From Acidobacteriota bacterium (GTDB taxonomy: Bacteria; Acidobacteriota; Terriglobia; Bryobacterales; Bryobacteraceae): DNA of 64,000 nucleotides. The stretch covers positions 124,001-188,000 of the forward strand of contig JACTMJ010000008.1 of assembly GCA_014584705.1 (NCBI GenBank), given 5' to 3'. A model generated the notes under the pieces. That model saw only the letters and a list, made by a program, of their open reading frames with translations. It ran no database searches and had not been told where the DNA came from. A program made the translations under genes and the position numbers. Positions 8,901 to 15,745 of the stretch are shown here, in pieces; within the stretch, counting starts at the first letter, position 1; each line of letters starts with the position of its first letter.

Positions 8901-9391
8901 TCGACAACTCCGGGCAGGAGCTTGACGAGCCCGAGGTAATCGCGGCCCTTGAGCGGGATGTTTTCGGTCTGCGAGCTGTCGATCAGGCCCATGCGCTCCG
9001 CGCTTTGCGTCTGAATGCGAACGGCCTCGGCGGTGACGGAGACGGTCTCCGTGACGTCCCCGATCTCCAGCCGGATTGCGGGCAAAGTAAGGCGGTCATT
9101 CGCGGTGACGGCCAGTTCGCGCTCGTAGCGCTTGAAACCGGTGGCCGTGACGGTGATTCGGTAGGCGCCGCGGAGGAGCTGCGGCACCACGAAATCTCCA
9201 CTGCTATTGGACGTGGTTTCCCGGCTGGTGGCGGTTTCGACGCTCACCACCGTCACTGTAGCGCCAGCGATGGCGCTTCCCGTCGGATCCGTAACCGTAC
9301 CGGCGATCTGACCGGTGAGCCCCTGCGCTGCCAGATTCACGGCGCTAACGCAGCAGGCGAGAAAGACGAAGAGGAGCGTCCTCAAATTCAT
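5945..9391 (-). CDS. TonB-dependent receptor, acidobacterial carboxypeptidase-regulatory-like type
   Basis: 1148 residues with a GGAGAC Shine-Dalgarno before the ATG. A Sec signal (MNLRTLLFVFLACCVSAVNLAAQ) is followed by a carboxypeptidase-regulatory-like beta-sandwich (about 27-110; QIAGTVTDPTGSAIAGATVTV), then a plug domain (about 125-245; SISINGNRTGTVNLTLDGI, EYGRSSGGTINTVIKGGTQEF) and a long beta-barrel ending in the aromatic residue F, as outer-membrane proteins do. This architecture is common in Acidobacteriota and related to SusC/OAR proteins. Likely an energy-coupled outer-membrane importer of oligosaccharides or peptides. No SusD-like partner, TonB or sensor is adjacent, so the substrate is open. 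Confidence 0.93.
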   Translation of the reverse strand: MNLRTLLFVFLACCVSAVNLAAQGLTGQIAGTVTDPTGSAIAGATVTVVSVETATSRETTSNSSGDFVVPQLLRGAYRITVTATGFKRYERELAVTANDRLTLPAIRLEIGDVTETVSVTAEAVRIQTQSAERMGLIDSSQTENIPLKGRDYLGLVKLLPGVVDTQNRNAPGWNNFSSISINGNRTGTVNLTLDGISSLDTGSMTGPYLAPSIDAVAEVKVLLTNYQAEYGRSSGGTINTVIKGGTQEFRGGAYYFLRNEALNANEFFRNRGKLERPLYRFNYPGYFLGGPIYWPGKFNRQKDKLFFFWSQEFLPRNYPTALVQRTFPTAAERQGDFSASRDQGGVPIVVRDPLANRTPFAGNIVPSGRIDKNGQTLLNILPLPNAPGVSTSYNSLIQASVDQPRRDSILRVDWNIGPNTRFYARGIQDYEAYKGEFNFVLASSSWPQLPIKYQIRSAGLVSTLIHTFSPTVINEFTFGVNRAKQTVDPLNQSGLDRNVRTKVGLNLPQFYPEANPFGLIPNANFGGVPNAGVLSIEARFPFFGTNNIWNWSDNLSVIRGAHNMKFGVYLEHTTRNAQRSSSFNGTFNFNRDTNNPLDSNYAYSNALLGSVQSYTESNGHPHAHARYTNFEWFAQDTWKVSRRFTVDAGLRFYFIQPTWSAGDRLSAFDLESYDAASQPKLIQPYRETASSPRVGRDPVSGQILPGATIGMFASGGNPFQGMTQYEERIMKTPSIKLAPRIGFAWDVFGTGKTAVRGGAGIFYDRFNDDQILQLVEMPPLLMTQTAIYTTIADLLNSTARRSPTGVFGIERGYAPPSVYNWSFGVQQSLGAGVVLDTAYVGSVGRHLLQRRSLNAVRYGTRFLPSSMDPTTGNTPLPDNFLRPLQGYADIQYIEMASSSNYHSLQTQINKRFSAGFQFGVSWTWSKSMNLVNGNNDAINPFLDYRMRNYGKGNFDRTHNFTLNYLYPIPRLSKKLDNPVVKWVFDGWDLAGVTTFTSGAPLGIGYSLVSGTDIVGGGGAGVDSRVVLTGNPNLPKSERTEYRHFNVDVVRPPTKADFGIGNAPKDPIRGPGINVFDVSLYKNIPLSHDEKRRLQFRFEFYNFFNHASFQGVDTGTRFDAAGKQVSATVGNYTSTLDARRIVIGAKLYF

Positions 9392-9455
9392 GGTGTCTCC
9401 GAAAGTTCGCTATGTTGTCGAAGGTTTCCTAATGTCTCTGTGGAGAGGTTTCAAG

Positions 9456-9484
9456 TTTTGTATCACTGAGAATGTGGAGATTCA
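9456..9484 (-). promoter_or_regulatory. possible sigma-70 promoter for the TonB-dependent receptor
   Basis: On the minus strand TTGAAT (9479-9484) and TACAAA (9456-9461) are separated by 17 bases, in the AT-rich stretch 65 to 95 bases upstream of the receptor start codon. The match to consensus is partial (4 of 6 in each box). Confidence 0.3.
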
Positions 9485-10131
9485 AGAGAAATATCGTGGC
9501 CGGGTGAATAGCTTAAGAATAATTAACAGGAGTGATGAGGAATTCTGGCGAAAGCGATGCGTTTCGGCGATAAATGAAAATAAATATAGTGACAGGCCGG
9601 GGTCGCGTCGATATAGAGGAACGCCGCAAATATACCCGGGAATAGCAAGATTGACTTGACGGGTGTGGCGACGCCGCACGCAGTGGATGTGGACAGGATC
9701 CCCGTGCGAATCACCCGCTTTCGTTATCAAGGCCGTCGCAACTCCATGCAACCGGAAATACCGGGTTGACCGCCATTCGGGGGTTTGTGATGGGTATCAG
9801 AGATTCGCCCCATCCGGGGGGGGGAACCCATCGGAACGGAATTCATCGAGGCGTTCCTTCCGCCCGTGCCAAAGGCCACGAAAATCTCGGAAGCAGATTT
9901 CGGATTTCGGTTGACCACAGGCAGCCGTCTCAAGGAAGGCGCGACTTTCGCTGAGTGCTACCCCTCTGACGCAGAACGAGTGGCCGTTCCTCCTGCCGTC
10001 AGCCAGAGCACCCGCCCCATACTTCAGTAGCCAAGCCAACCGGACCCAATCCCCCCTTGATCCCCGCCAGCCACAGCCTCCGCGCCGCCCTCGCTATCCT
10101 CAACCGTAAAGGCGACCACTGGCTCCCCGCG

Positions 10132-10170
10132 TCCATTCCCGTCCCCGAAGACACTGTGGACACTGTGGAC
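10132..10170. repeat. TGTGGAC-rich dispersed repeat, copy 2
   Basis: CCATTCCCG, then AGACACTGTGGACACTGTGGAC, corresponds to the copy at 5748-5794. The reading frame through the repeat differs between copies, so conservation appears to be of DNA rather than protein. Confidence 0.5.
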
Positions 10171-10507
10171 ATCCAACACGCAGACGGCACCCGCCCCCAC
10201 CTCCGCGGCCCGCAGCGGCCACGAGTTCTCGCCGGCGTCAGAAGCCCCTCCCTTTCCGGCCGCTCCGCACACCATGGACACCCCGTACGCGCAGCCAACG
10301 CCCGTTGAACAAGGGTGCCGCATCAAACCCGCGGCGTAGCCGTTCCGGTGCCGTTTTCGCTCACAGCCGTACGCGGAACTGTCGATCGCGGCATCGAGGC
10401 GGGGCGCGGCCGGAGAGGCGAGGGTCGAGGCTGCCAACCGCGAGATCCGCTCCGAAAACTTGATACGATTGGCCTACGCCCGGTCGCACCGCGGCGCGGA
10501 GGCTGAC

Positions 10508-11914
10508 ATGTCTGATGCACGAGGTCTTTCCATCGGAGCCCGGCGACCCCGCACGGTACCGGAAGGCGGTGCCACGCGACGCGTCTTTCTGTCGGCTTCC
10601 GCCGGCTTGGCGGCCGCTGGCGCCCACGCCGCGCCGTCGCTGAAACCGGCTGTCAGCGCCCGAAGCGCCTCCCGAGTTCTGGGAGCGAACGACCGTATCC
10701 GTGTCGCCGCTATCGGGACGGGAGGGAAGGGCACTTCCCACCTGAAAATGCTGGCTCCCAGGGCGGCATCCGTCAAGGACATCGAATTGGTGGCGATGGT
10801 GGACGTGTATTCCCGCTATCGGAGCCGCGCGCTCTCGCTCTGCTCACTCAAGGAATCGGACGGTTATGTCGATTACCGCAAAATGCTCGAACGCGGCGAT
10901 ATCGATGCCGTCTTGATCGCAACGCCGGACCATTGGCACGCGCAGATGACGATCGATTGCATGGCCACCGGCCGCGACGTCTACCTCGAGAAGCCCTACA
11001 CCCTCACCATCGAGGAAGCGCGGGACGTCACGGCCGCGGCCAAGCAGTACAAGCGGGTCCTTCAGGTGGGCAGCCAGCATCTTTCCGACCGCCGCTATCA
11101 CGCGGCGAGGGATCTGGTGAACGCGGGAGAAATTGGAACGCTGCTCTGGGCGCAGACCACCTATTGCCGCAACAGCCTCACCGGCGAATGGAACTACTAC
11201 ATCGAAGAAGAGGCCAGCCCGCGGACGATCGATTGGCAGCGCTGGCTCGGTTCCGCTCCGCGGCGGCCCTTTAGCGCGGAGCGCTTTTTCCGCTGGAGGA
11301 AGTATTGGGATTACTCGGGCGGAATCGCGACGGACTTGTTCTACCATCGGGTCGGTCCGCTGCTGTTCATCATGGGTCCACAGTATCCTACGCGCGTGAA
11401 TGCGTCGGGCGGTATCTATCGGTTCAAGGACCGCGAGGTTCCGGACACCTACGCCACCACCATCGAATACCCGGACTTCTACATCACCGCGGCCTCGTCG
11501 ATGGCGAATGAAGCGGGCAACCGCTACCTGCCGCCGGCAATTTACGGCAACAAGGGAACGATCACGTTCGAAAGGGAGGGCGTGCGCGTGCTCGCGGAGC
11601 CCCTCTACGCGGGTGCCGAGAGCGTTGCGGCCACTGCCGGAAAACTGTACCCAGTCGATGACGGCCCTGGGATGGCGGTGCTGCATCACAACAACTTCTT
11701 CGATTGCATGCGCAGCCGCAAGCCCGCGGTGTTGAACGAAGATCTCGCTCTTGAGATCATGACGGCAATCCGCTTGGGGGTCGATTCCTACCGGCAAGGT
11801 AAGGCCTTTGCCTTCGATCCCCGAACGCGCGCCGTTCTGGCCGCCGCGCCTCCTCGCCCCGGCTACGAGGGAACTGGCGAGAACCCGCCAGAGGGAATGA
11901 AGAAGCGAGGTTAG
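10508..11914 (+). CDS. Tat-exported Gfo/Idh/MocA family oxidoreductase
   Basis: 468 residues from the ATG at 10508, chosen because GGAGG lies 5 bases upstream. The N-terminus contains ATRRVFLSASAGLAAAG, a twin-arginine signal, followed by the Rossmann fold (IRVAAIGTGGKGTSHLKML), the nucleotide-domain segment DAVLIATPDHWHAQM, and the EKP motif with the likely catalytic Lys at about residue 162. The C-terminal alpha/beta domain carries the substrate pocket. Family members oxidise or reduce sugars with a tightly held NAD(P), which allows periplasmic work. It heads the 10.5-15.7 kb cluster; I infer it oxidises a sugar or sugar acid that the dehydratase downstream then uses. The exact substrate is unknown. 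Confidence 0.92.
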   Translation: MSDARGLSIGARRPRTVPEGGATRRVFLSASAGLAAAGAHAAPSLKPAVSARSASRVLGANDRIRVAAIGTGGKGTSHLKMLAPRAASVKDIELVAMVDVYSRYRSRALSLCSLKESDGYVDYRKMLERGDIDAVLIATPDHWHAQMTIDCMATGRDVYLEKPYTLTIEEARDVTAAAKQYKRVLQVGSQHLSDRRYHAARDLVNAGEIGTLLWAQTTYCRNSLTGEWNYYIEEEASPRTIDWQRWLGSAPRRPFSAERFFRWRKYWDYSGGIATDLFYHRVGPLLFIMGPQYPTRVNASGGIYRFKDREVPDTYATTIEYPDFYITAASSMANEAGNRYLPPAIYGNKGTITFEREGVRVLAEPLYAGAESVAATAGKLYPVDDGPGMAVLHHNNFFDCMRSRKPAVLNEDLALEIMTAIRLGVDSYRQGKAFAFDPRTRAVLAAAPPRPGYEGTGENPPEGMKKRG

Positions 11915-11924
11915 GGAAGATCCG

Positions 11925-12077
11925 ATGGATAGCGCCACAATCTGGATGATTGTCTGGTTCACATTTCTGCTTGTGATAACGGCGCTCCTGCTTGCTCCTC
12001 CCACCTTTATCTCGGACCTTATCGACGGGGACCGCAAACGCAAGAAGAAGAGGGATTGGACCGACGAGGACGACTAA
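11925..12077 (+). CDS. small single-pass membrane protein
   Basis: A 50-residue frame starting 10 bases after the oxidoreductase stop, preceded by AGGGAAGA. It has a hydrophobic helix at about residues 6-26 (IWMIVWFTFLLVITALLLA), then a charged tail with RKRKKKR followed by DWTDEDD. The basic run places the C-terminus in the cytoplasm by the positive-inside rule. Its position between exported enzymes of one cluster suggests a membrane anchor or an accessory to the transporter. I recognise no family; existence rests on spacing, ribosome site and the clean helix-plus-charged-tail pattern. Confidence 0.65.
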   Translation: MDSATIWMIVWFTFLLVITALLLAPPTFISDLIDGDRKRKKKRDWTDEDD

Positions 12078-12184
12078 TCTCCCGCCTCCGCGGAAACCCT
12101 CACGATTCCGCATCCGCGGCGGCGAACGGTGGTATAGAATCATCGTGAGTTGTCGCCAAGCTCTGCCCTGGAGGAAGAACCCGT

Positions 12185-13102
12185 ATGCGAGAACTGTCTT
12201 CCCGAAATCCGCGATGCCGGTTTGCGATCGTACTGGCTTTGCTTAGCCTCGGAGCGAACGCCGCGTTCGCGCAGTTGGGAACTTACGATAAAGAAAAACG
12301 CATTGCGGTCACGCACAAGTGGACCGGCGCGCGCGCGGACGACGGCCGGCCCCTCGTGCCGGACGAGATCCTCGACCGTCTCAAGACCGCAACCGCCGAA
12401 GAAGCCTGGGGTGTGCTGCGTGGCGAGGGCTACCACTATCAATTTGAAGGCAATTGGCAACTGGTGAACCCGGGCGCGGAGCGCATGGTGGGCCGTGTGG
12501 TTACGGCGCAGTTCCTGCCGGTGCGCCCCGATATGAACGAGTTGATCAACCGCAAAGGCGCGGAGGAAGGCCGCGTGAGCAAGGGGCAGAATTCCTGGGT
12601 GATCGATACCCTGCAGCCCGGCGACGTGCTGGTGGTGGACATGTTTGGGAAGATTCGCGACGGCACCTTCGCGGGCGATAATCTGGCCACGGCGATTTTC
12701 ACCAAATCGAAGAACGGACTCGTCGTCAACGGATCCGTCCGGGACGTGTCCGGCATGCAGGAGATACAGGGCTTTCGCGCCTTCGTGAAGGGCGTGGATC
12801 CGTCCGTGATCAAGGGCGTGATGCTGGTGGGAATCAACGTGCCCATCCGCATCGGGGAAACAACTATCCTTCCCGGGGATGTCGTGGTGAGCGATCCCGA
12901 AGGTCTTACGTTCATTCCCCCGCACCTTGCCGAAAAGGTGGCCACTACTTCGGAGAATGTGCAGTTGCGCGACAAATGGAGCCATCTGATGCTGCGCGAA
13001 GGCAGGTATACGCCCGGACAGGTCGACACTCAGTGGAGCGAGGCGATGACCAAAGAGTTTGAAGCCTTCGCCGCGCAGGAGAAGGCGAAGCGCCGGCGTT
13101 AG
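12185..13102 (+). CDS. RraA-like protein (possible 2-keto-acid aldolase), Sec-exported
   Basis: 305 residues with GGAGGAAG before the ATG. A Sec signal (RFAIVLALLSLGANAAFA, likely cut after AFA) precedes an RraA-type domain: GDNLATA at 164-170 and the Arg-Asp pair at 186-187 fit the family G-D-x(20)-R-D signature used to bind a divalent metal and pyruvate enolate in HMG/CHA-type aldolases. The older annotation for such proteins is demethylmenaquinone methyltransferase-like or RNase E inhibitor, neither of which fits an exported protein. Just downstream lies the dehydratase, so cleavage of its 2-keto-3-deoxy product into pyruvate and an aldehyde is a reasonable inference. Confidence 0.85.
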   Translation: MRELSSRNPRCRFAIVLALLSLGANAAFAQLGTYDKEKRIAVTHKWTGARADDGRPLVPDEILDRLKTATAEEAWGVLRGEGYHYQFEGNWQLVNPGAERMVGRVVTAQFLPVRPDMNELINRKGAEEGRVSKGQNSWVIDTLQPGDVLVVDMFGKIRDGTFAGDNLATAIFTKSKNGLVVNGSVRDVSGMQEIQGFRAFVKGVDPSVIKGVMLVGINVPIRIGETTILPGDVVVSDPEGLTFIPPHLAEKVATTSENVQLRDKWSHLMLREGRYTPGQVDTQWSEAMTKEFEAFAAQEKAKRRR

Positions 13103-13148
13103 ATTCGATGCGAAGCGACCGATACCTTGTTTGCACGGGAGACGGGCA

Positions 13149-14504
13149 ATGAAGAAAGCGATCGAGAGACTCGTTGGGCGGCGCGACCTGTTCAAGGCGG
13201 GTGCCGGCGCGGCGACGGCTGCCCTCATGGGCACCGCGGACCTCGAAGCCTATCCGCAGAACACGAACACGAATTCCAGACCGTCGGAGCTGAAAATCAC
13301 CGACATGCGCATGGCCTGGATCAAGGATGCGCCCATGCAGGTGCCTATCCTCCGCCTCGACACCAACCAGGGCATTTCCGGCTGGGGCGAAGTGCGGGAC
13401 GGCGCGGACAAGCGATATGCCTTGATGCTCAAGAGCCGCCTGTTGGGGGAGAATCCCTGCAACGTCGACAAGCTCTTCCGCAAGATCAAACAGTTCGGTG
13501 GCCCGGCCCGGCAGGCGGGCGGCGTCTGCGGCGTGGAGATGGCGCTTTGGGATCTCGCGGGCAAGGCCTACAACGTGCCTGTCTATCAGATGCTCGGCGG
13601 CAAGTTCCGCGAGAAGATCCGCCTCTATGCCGACACCCCGGAGAGTCCAGACCCCGCGGTTTTCGCGGAGCGGCTCAAACGGCGTATGGATCATGGCTTC
13701 ACCTTTCTCAAGATGGATGTGGGCGTCCGGCTGGTGGAGGATATTCCGGGTACGTTAAGCCGCCCGCTCGGCATCACCAGCCGCGAGTTGAACCAGACGC
13801 AGCACATGTTCACCGGCATGGAGTTGACGGACAAGGGCATCGAACTGATGGCGGAGTATGTGGGCAGGGTGCGCTCCGTGGTGGGCATGGAGGTTCCGCT
13901 TGCGGCCGATCATTTCGGCCACATCGGCCTCAACTCCTGCATTCGTCTCGGCAAGGCGCTCGAGAAGCATAACCTGGCCTGGCTTGAAGACATGATCCCC
14001 TGGCAGTATGCCGACCTCTGGAAAGAGATCACGGACGCGGTCGATATCCCTACTCTCACGGGCGAGGATATCTATCTCAAGGAGCCATTCATGGAGCTGT
14101 GCCGGAAGCACGCCGTGGATATGATCCATCCCGATCTGGCCAGTTCCGGCGGCATCCTCGAAACCAAGAAAATCGGGGACATGGCGCAGGAGCATGGCGT
14201 GGCGATGGCGATGCACTTCGCGGGCACGCCCATCTGTTTCATGGCGAATCTTCACTGCGCGGCCGCCACGGAGAACTTCGTTGCGCTCGAACACCATTCC
14301 GTGGATGTTCCCTGGTGGGAAGACATGGTCACCGGTGTGCCCAAACCGCTCTACACAAATGGATTCGCGAATATCCCCACCGGCCCCGGCCTTGGCTTCG
14401 ACGTTGTGCTCGATGTGGTGAAAGAGCATCTTCGCGAGCCGGGGCTCTTCGAGCCAACCGACGAGTGGAACGAGGCGCGCTCTCACGACCGCCTCTGGAG
14501 TTGA
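13149..14504 (+). CDS. Tat-exported mandelate racemase/muconate lactonizing enzyme family protein, probable sugar-acid dehydratase
   Basis: 451 residues from the ATG at 13149, with GGGAGACGGG upstream; an extended frame before it is arginine-rich and unlikely. GRRDLFKAGAGAAT is a twin-arginine signal. The enolase-superfamily capping domain (ITDMRMAWI...GWGEVRDG) and barrel follow. Metal ligands are visible as D254 (ADHFG), E280 (LEDM) and E306 (GEDIY), and H356 (MHFAG) lies where the general acid-base His sits. The second barrel strand reads LKMD rather than the racemase K-x-K, favouring dehydration of an acid sugar over racemisation. It follows the RraA-like gene by 46 bases and precedes the transporter. 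Confidence 0.9.
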   Translation: MKKAIERLVGRRDLFKAGAGAATAALMGTADLEAYPQNTNTNSRPSELKITDMRMAWIKDAPMQVPILRLDTNQGISGWGEVRDGADKRYALMLKSRLLGENPCNVDKLFRKIKQFGGPARQAGGVCGVEMALWDLAGKAYNVPVYQMLGGKFREKIRLYADTPESPDPAVFAERLKRRMDHGFTFLKMDVGVRLVEDIPGTLSRPLGITSRELNQTQHMFTGMELTDKGIELMAEYVGRVRSVVGMEVPLAADHFGHIGLNSCIRLGKALEKHNLAWLEDMIPWQYADLWKEITDAVDIPTLTGEDIYLKEPFMELCRKHAVDMIHPDLASSGGILETKKIGDMAQEHGVAMAMHFAGTPICFMANLHCAAATENFVALEHHSVDVPWWEDMVTGVPKPLYTNGFANIPTGPGLGFDVVLDVVKEHLREPGLFEPTDEWNEARSHDRLWS

Positions 14505-14594
14505 GCGAGTTCGGCAAGCATGCCCGAGAAAGAACGATGCCCGCGCCCGGCTGCCACAGCCGCCCGGGGCCGCGTGCGAAAGAAGTGAACCACG

Positions 14595-15731
14595 ATGAAG
14601 CGTTTCCGGCAGGCACTTGGATTTGGCGCGATTCTTCTCGGGGGCGTCGGTGCGGCCATCTGGATGCTCGCCTCGCCGTTGGCGGCGTCCGTTTGGGTGA
14701 TCGCGGCGCTGGCCGTGGCGGCGATTTGGGTGAACCTTGGGAAAGACATCCGCACGTACGCGTTCTCGCTCTGGGTGTTCTCCGCCGTCGCCCTCTCCAT
14801 GTTCTACCCGGACCTGTTCGGTTCCTGGCACGGCTACCAGCTCACCAGGCTCATTTCTCCTCTAATTCAGATCATCATGTTCGGCGTGGGTACCCAATTG
14901 AGCCTCGCCGATTTCAAGCGCGCTTTTCAGATGCCCAAGGCCGTCTCGATCGGGATCGTCGCGCAGTTCGCCATCATGCCCTCGCTCGGTTTTGCCCTTG
15001 CGAAGCTCTTTGGTTTTCAAGGGGAGGTTGCCGCCGGTGTCGTGCTGATTGGTTCGTGCCCTAGCGGGATCGCCTCGAACGTGATGGCCTATATATCGGG
15101 CGCCAATGTCGCGCTCTCGGTCACCATCACCTCGCTCACCACCTTGCTGGCTCCCGTGATGACCCCGCTCCTGATGAAAACGCTCGCGGACCAGTACGTC
15201 ACCATCCAGTTCAGCGCAATGGCACTCGACATTCTCTGGATGATCATTACGCCGGTAGTGGCCGGCTTGATTGTGAACAGGCTGTCGCGCGGAAAGGCCG
15301 AATGGCTTGACCACGCGCTTCCCGTTGTTTCGATGGCTTGCATCTGTTTCATCATTGCGATCATCACGGCCAATTCGAGAGACAAACTGTTGCAGGTGGG
15401 GCCGCTGCTGATCCTGGCGGCCATACTCCACAATGGGTTCGGCTACTTGCTGGGCTATTGGGCCGCGCGCCTGCTGGGGCTGGCCGAACGCGATGCGCGC
15501 GTCGTCTCTTTCGAAGTCGGCATGCAAAACGGGGGTATGGGCTCGGCGCTCGCGATCAATGTGCTGAAGAGTTCGGACGCCGCGCTTGCCTCGGCTATTT
15601 TCGGGCCGTGGATGAACATTTCCGGGTCCGTGCTGGCTTCCTTCTGGCGAAAGCGCCTGCCGAGGCCCGGGGCGTTGAAGGTCTCGTTCCAGGAAGCGGA
15701 TGCCGACGGGCGTCGGGCAAGCGGGGAGTGA
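14595..15731 (+). CDS. bile acid:sodium symporter (BASS) family transporter
   Basis: 378 residues, about ten hydrophobic helices. Family hallmarks are IIMFGVGTQLSLADF and GSCPSGIASNVMAYISGANVALSV, the crossover region that binds sodium. BASS proteins co-transport sodium with organic anions; plant BASS2 carries pyruvate and bacterial PanS carries ketopantoate. As last gene of the cluster it is a good candidate for importing a keto acid made by the exported enzymes. The ribosome site is weak (AGAAGTG). It ends 14 bases before the convergent kinase gene. Confidence 0.9.
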   Translation: MKRFRQALGFGAILLGGVGAAIWMLASPLAASVWVIAALAVAAIWVNLGKDIRTYAFSLWVFSAVALSMFYPDLFGSWHGYQLTRLISPLIQIIMFGVGTQLSLADFKRAFQMPKAVSIGIVAQFAIMPSLGFALAKLFGFQGEVAAGVVLIGSCPSGIASNVMAYISGANVALSVTITSLTTLLAPVMTPLLMKTLADQYVTIQFSAMALDILWMIITPVVAGLIVNRLSRGKAEWLDHALPVVSMACICFIIAIITANSRDKLLQVGPLLILAAILHNGFGYLLGYWAARLLGLAERDARVVSFEVGMQNGGMGSALAINVLKSSDAALASAIFGPWMNISGSVLASFWRKRLPRPGALKVSFQEADADGRRASGE

Positions 15732-15745
15732 ACCGGGCGTTCGCT

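Larger units (their letters stand above)
9392..10507. other. 1.1-kb intergenic region
   Basis: The region separates the minus-strand receptor from the plus-strand catabolic cluster and must carry both promoters. Bases 9470-9660 are notably AT-richer than the surroundings. A G9 run lies at about 9816-9824. From 10060 to 10300 only improbable frames are present, with the second TGTGGAC-rich repeat copy at 10132-10170. I see no RNA gene. Confidence 0.5.

Noticed and set aside
9816..9824. Run of nine G
   Set aside because: A single homopolymer in a non-coding stretch of a high-GC genome; no reading frame depends on it, so phase variation has no visible target. A sequencing artefact is also possible.
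10024..10437. 137-codon minus-strand frame in the gap before the oxidoreductase
   Set aside because: Gly/Ala/Val-rich low-complexity translation, competing frames over the same bases, and it passes through the TGTGGAC repeat whose frame is not conserved.
14520..14588. 21-codon frame between the dehydratase and the BASS gene
   Set aside because: No ribosome binding site, Arg/Pro/Ala-rich composition and no overlap with the next start, unlike the hsp20 leader.
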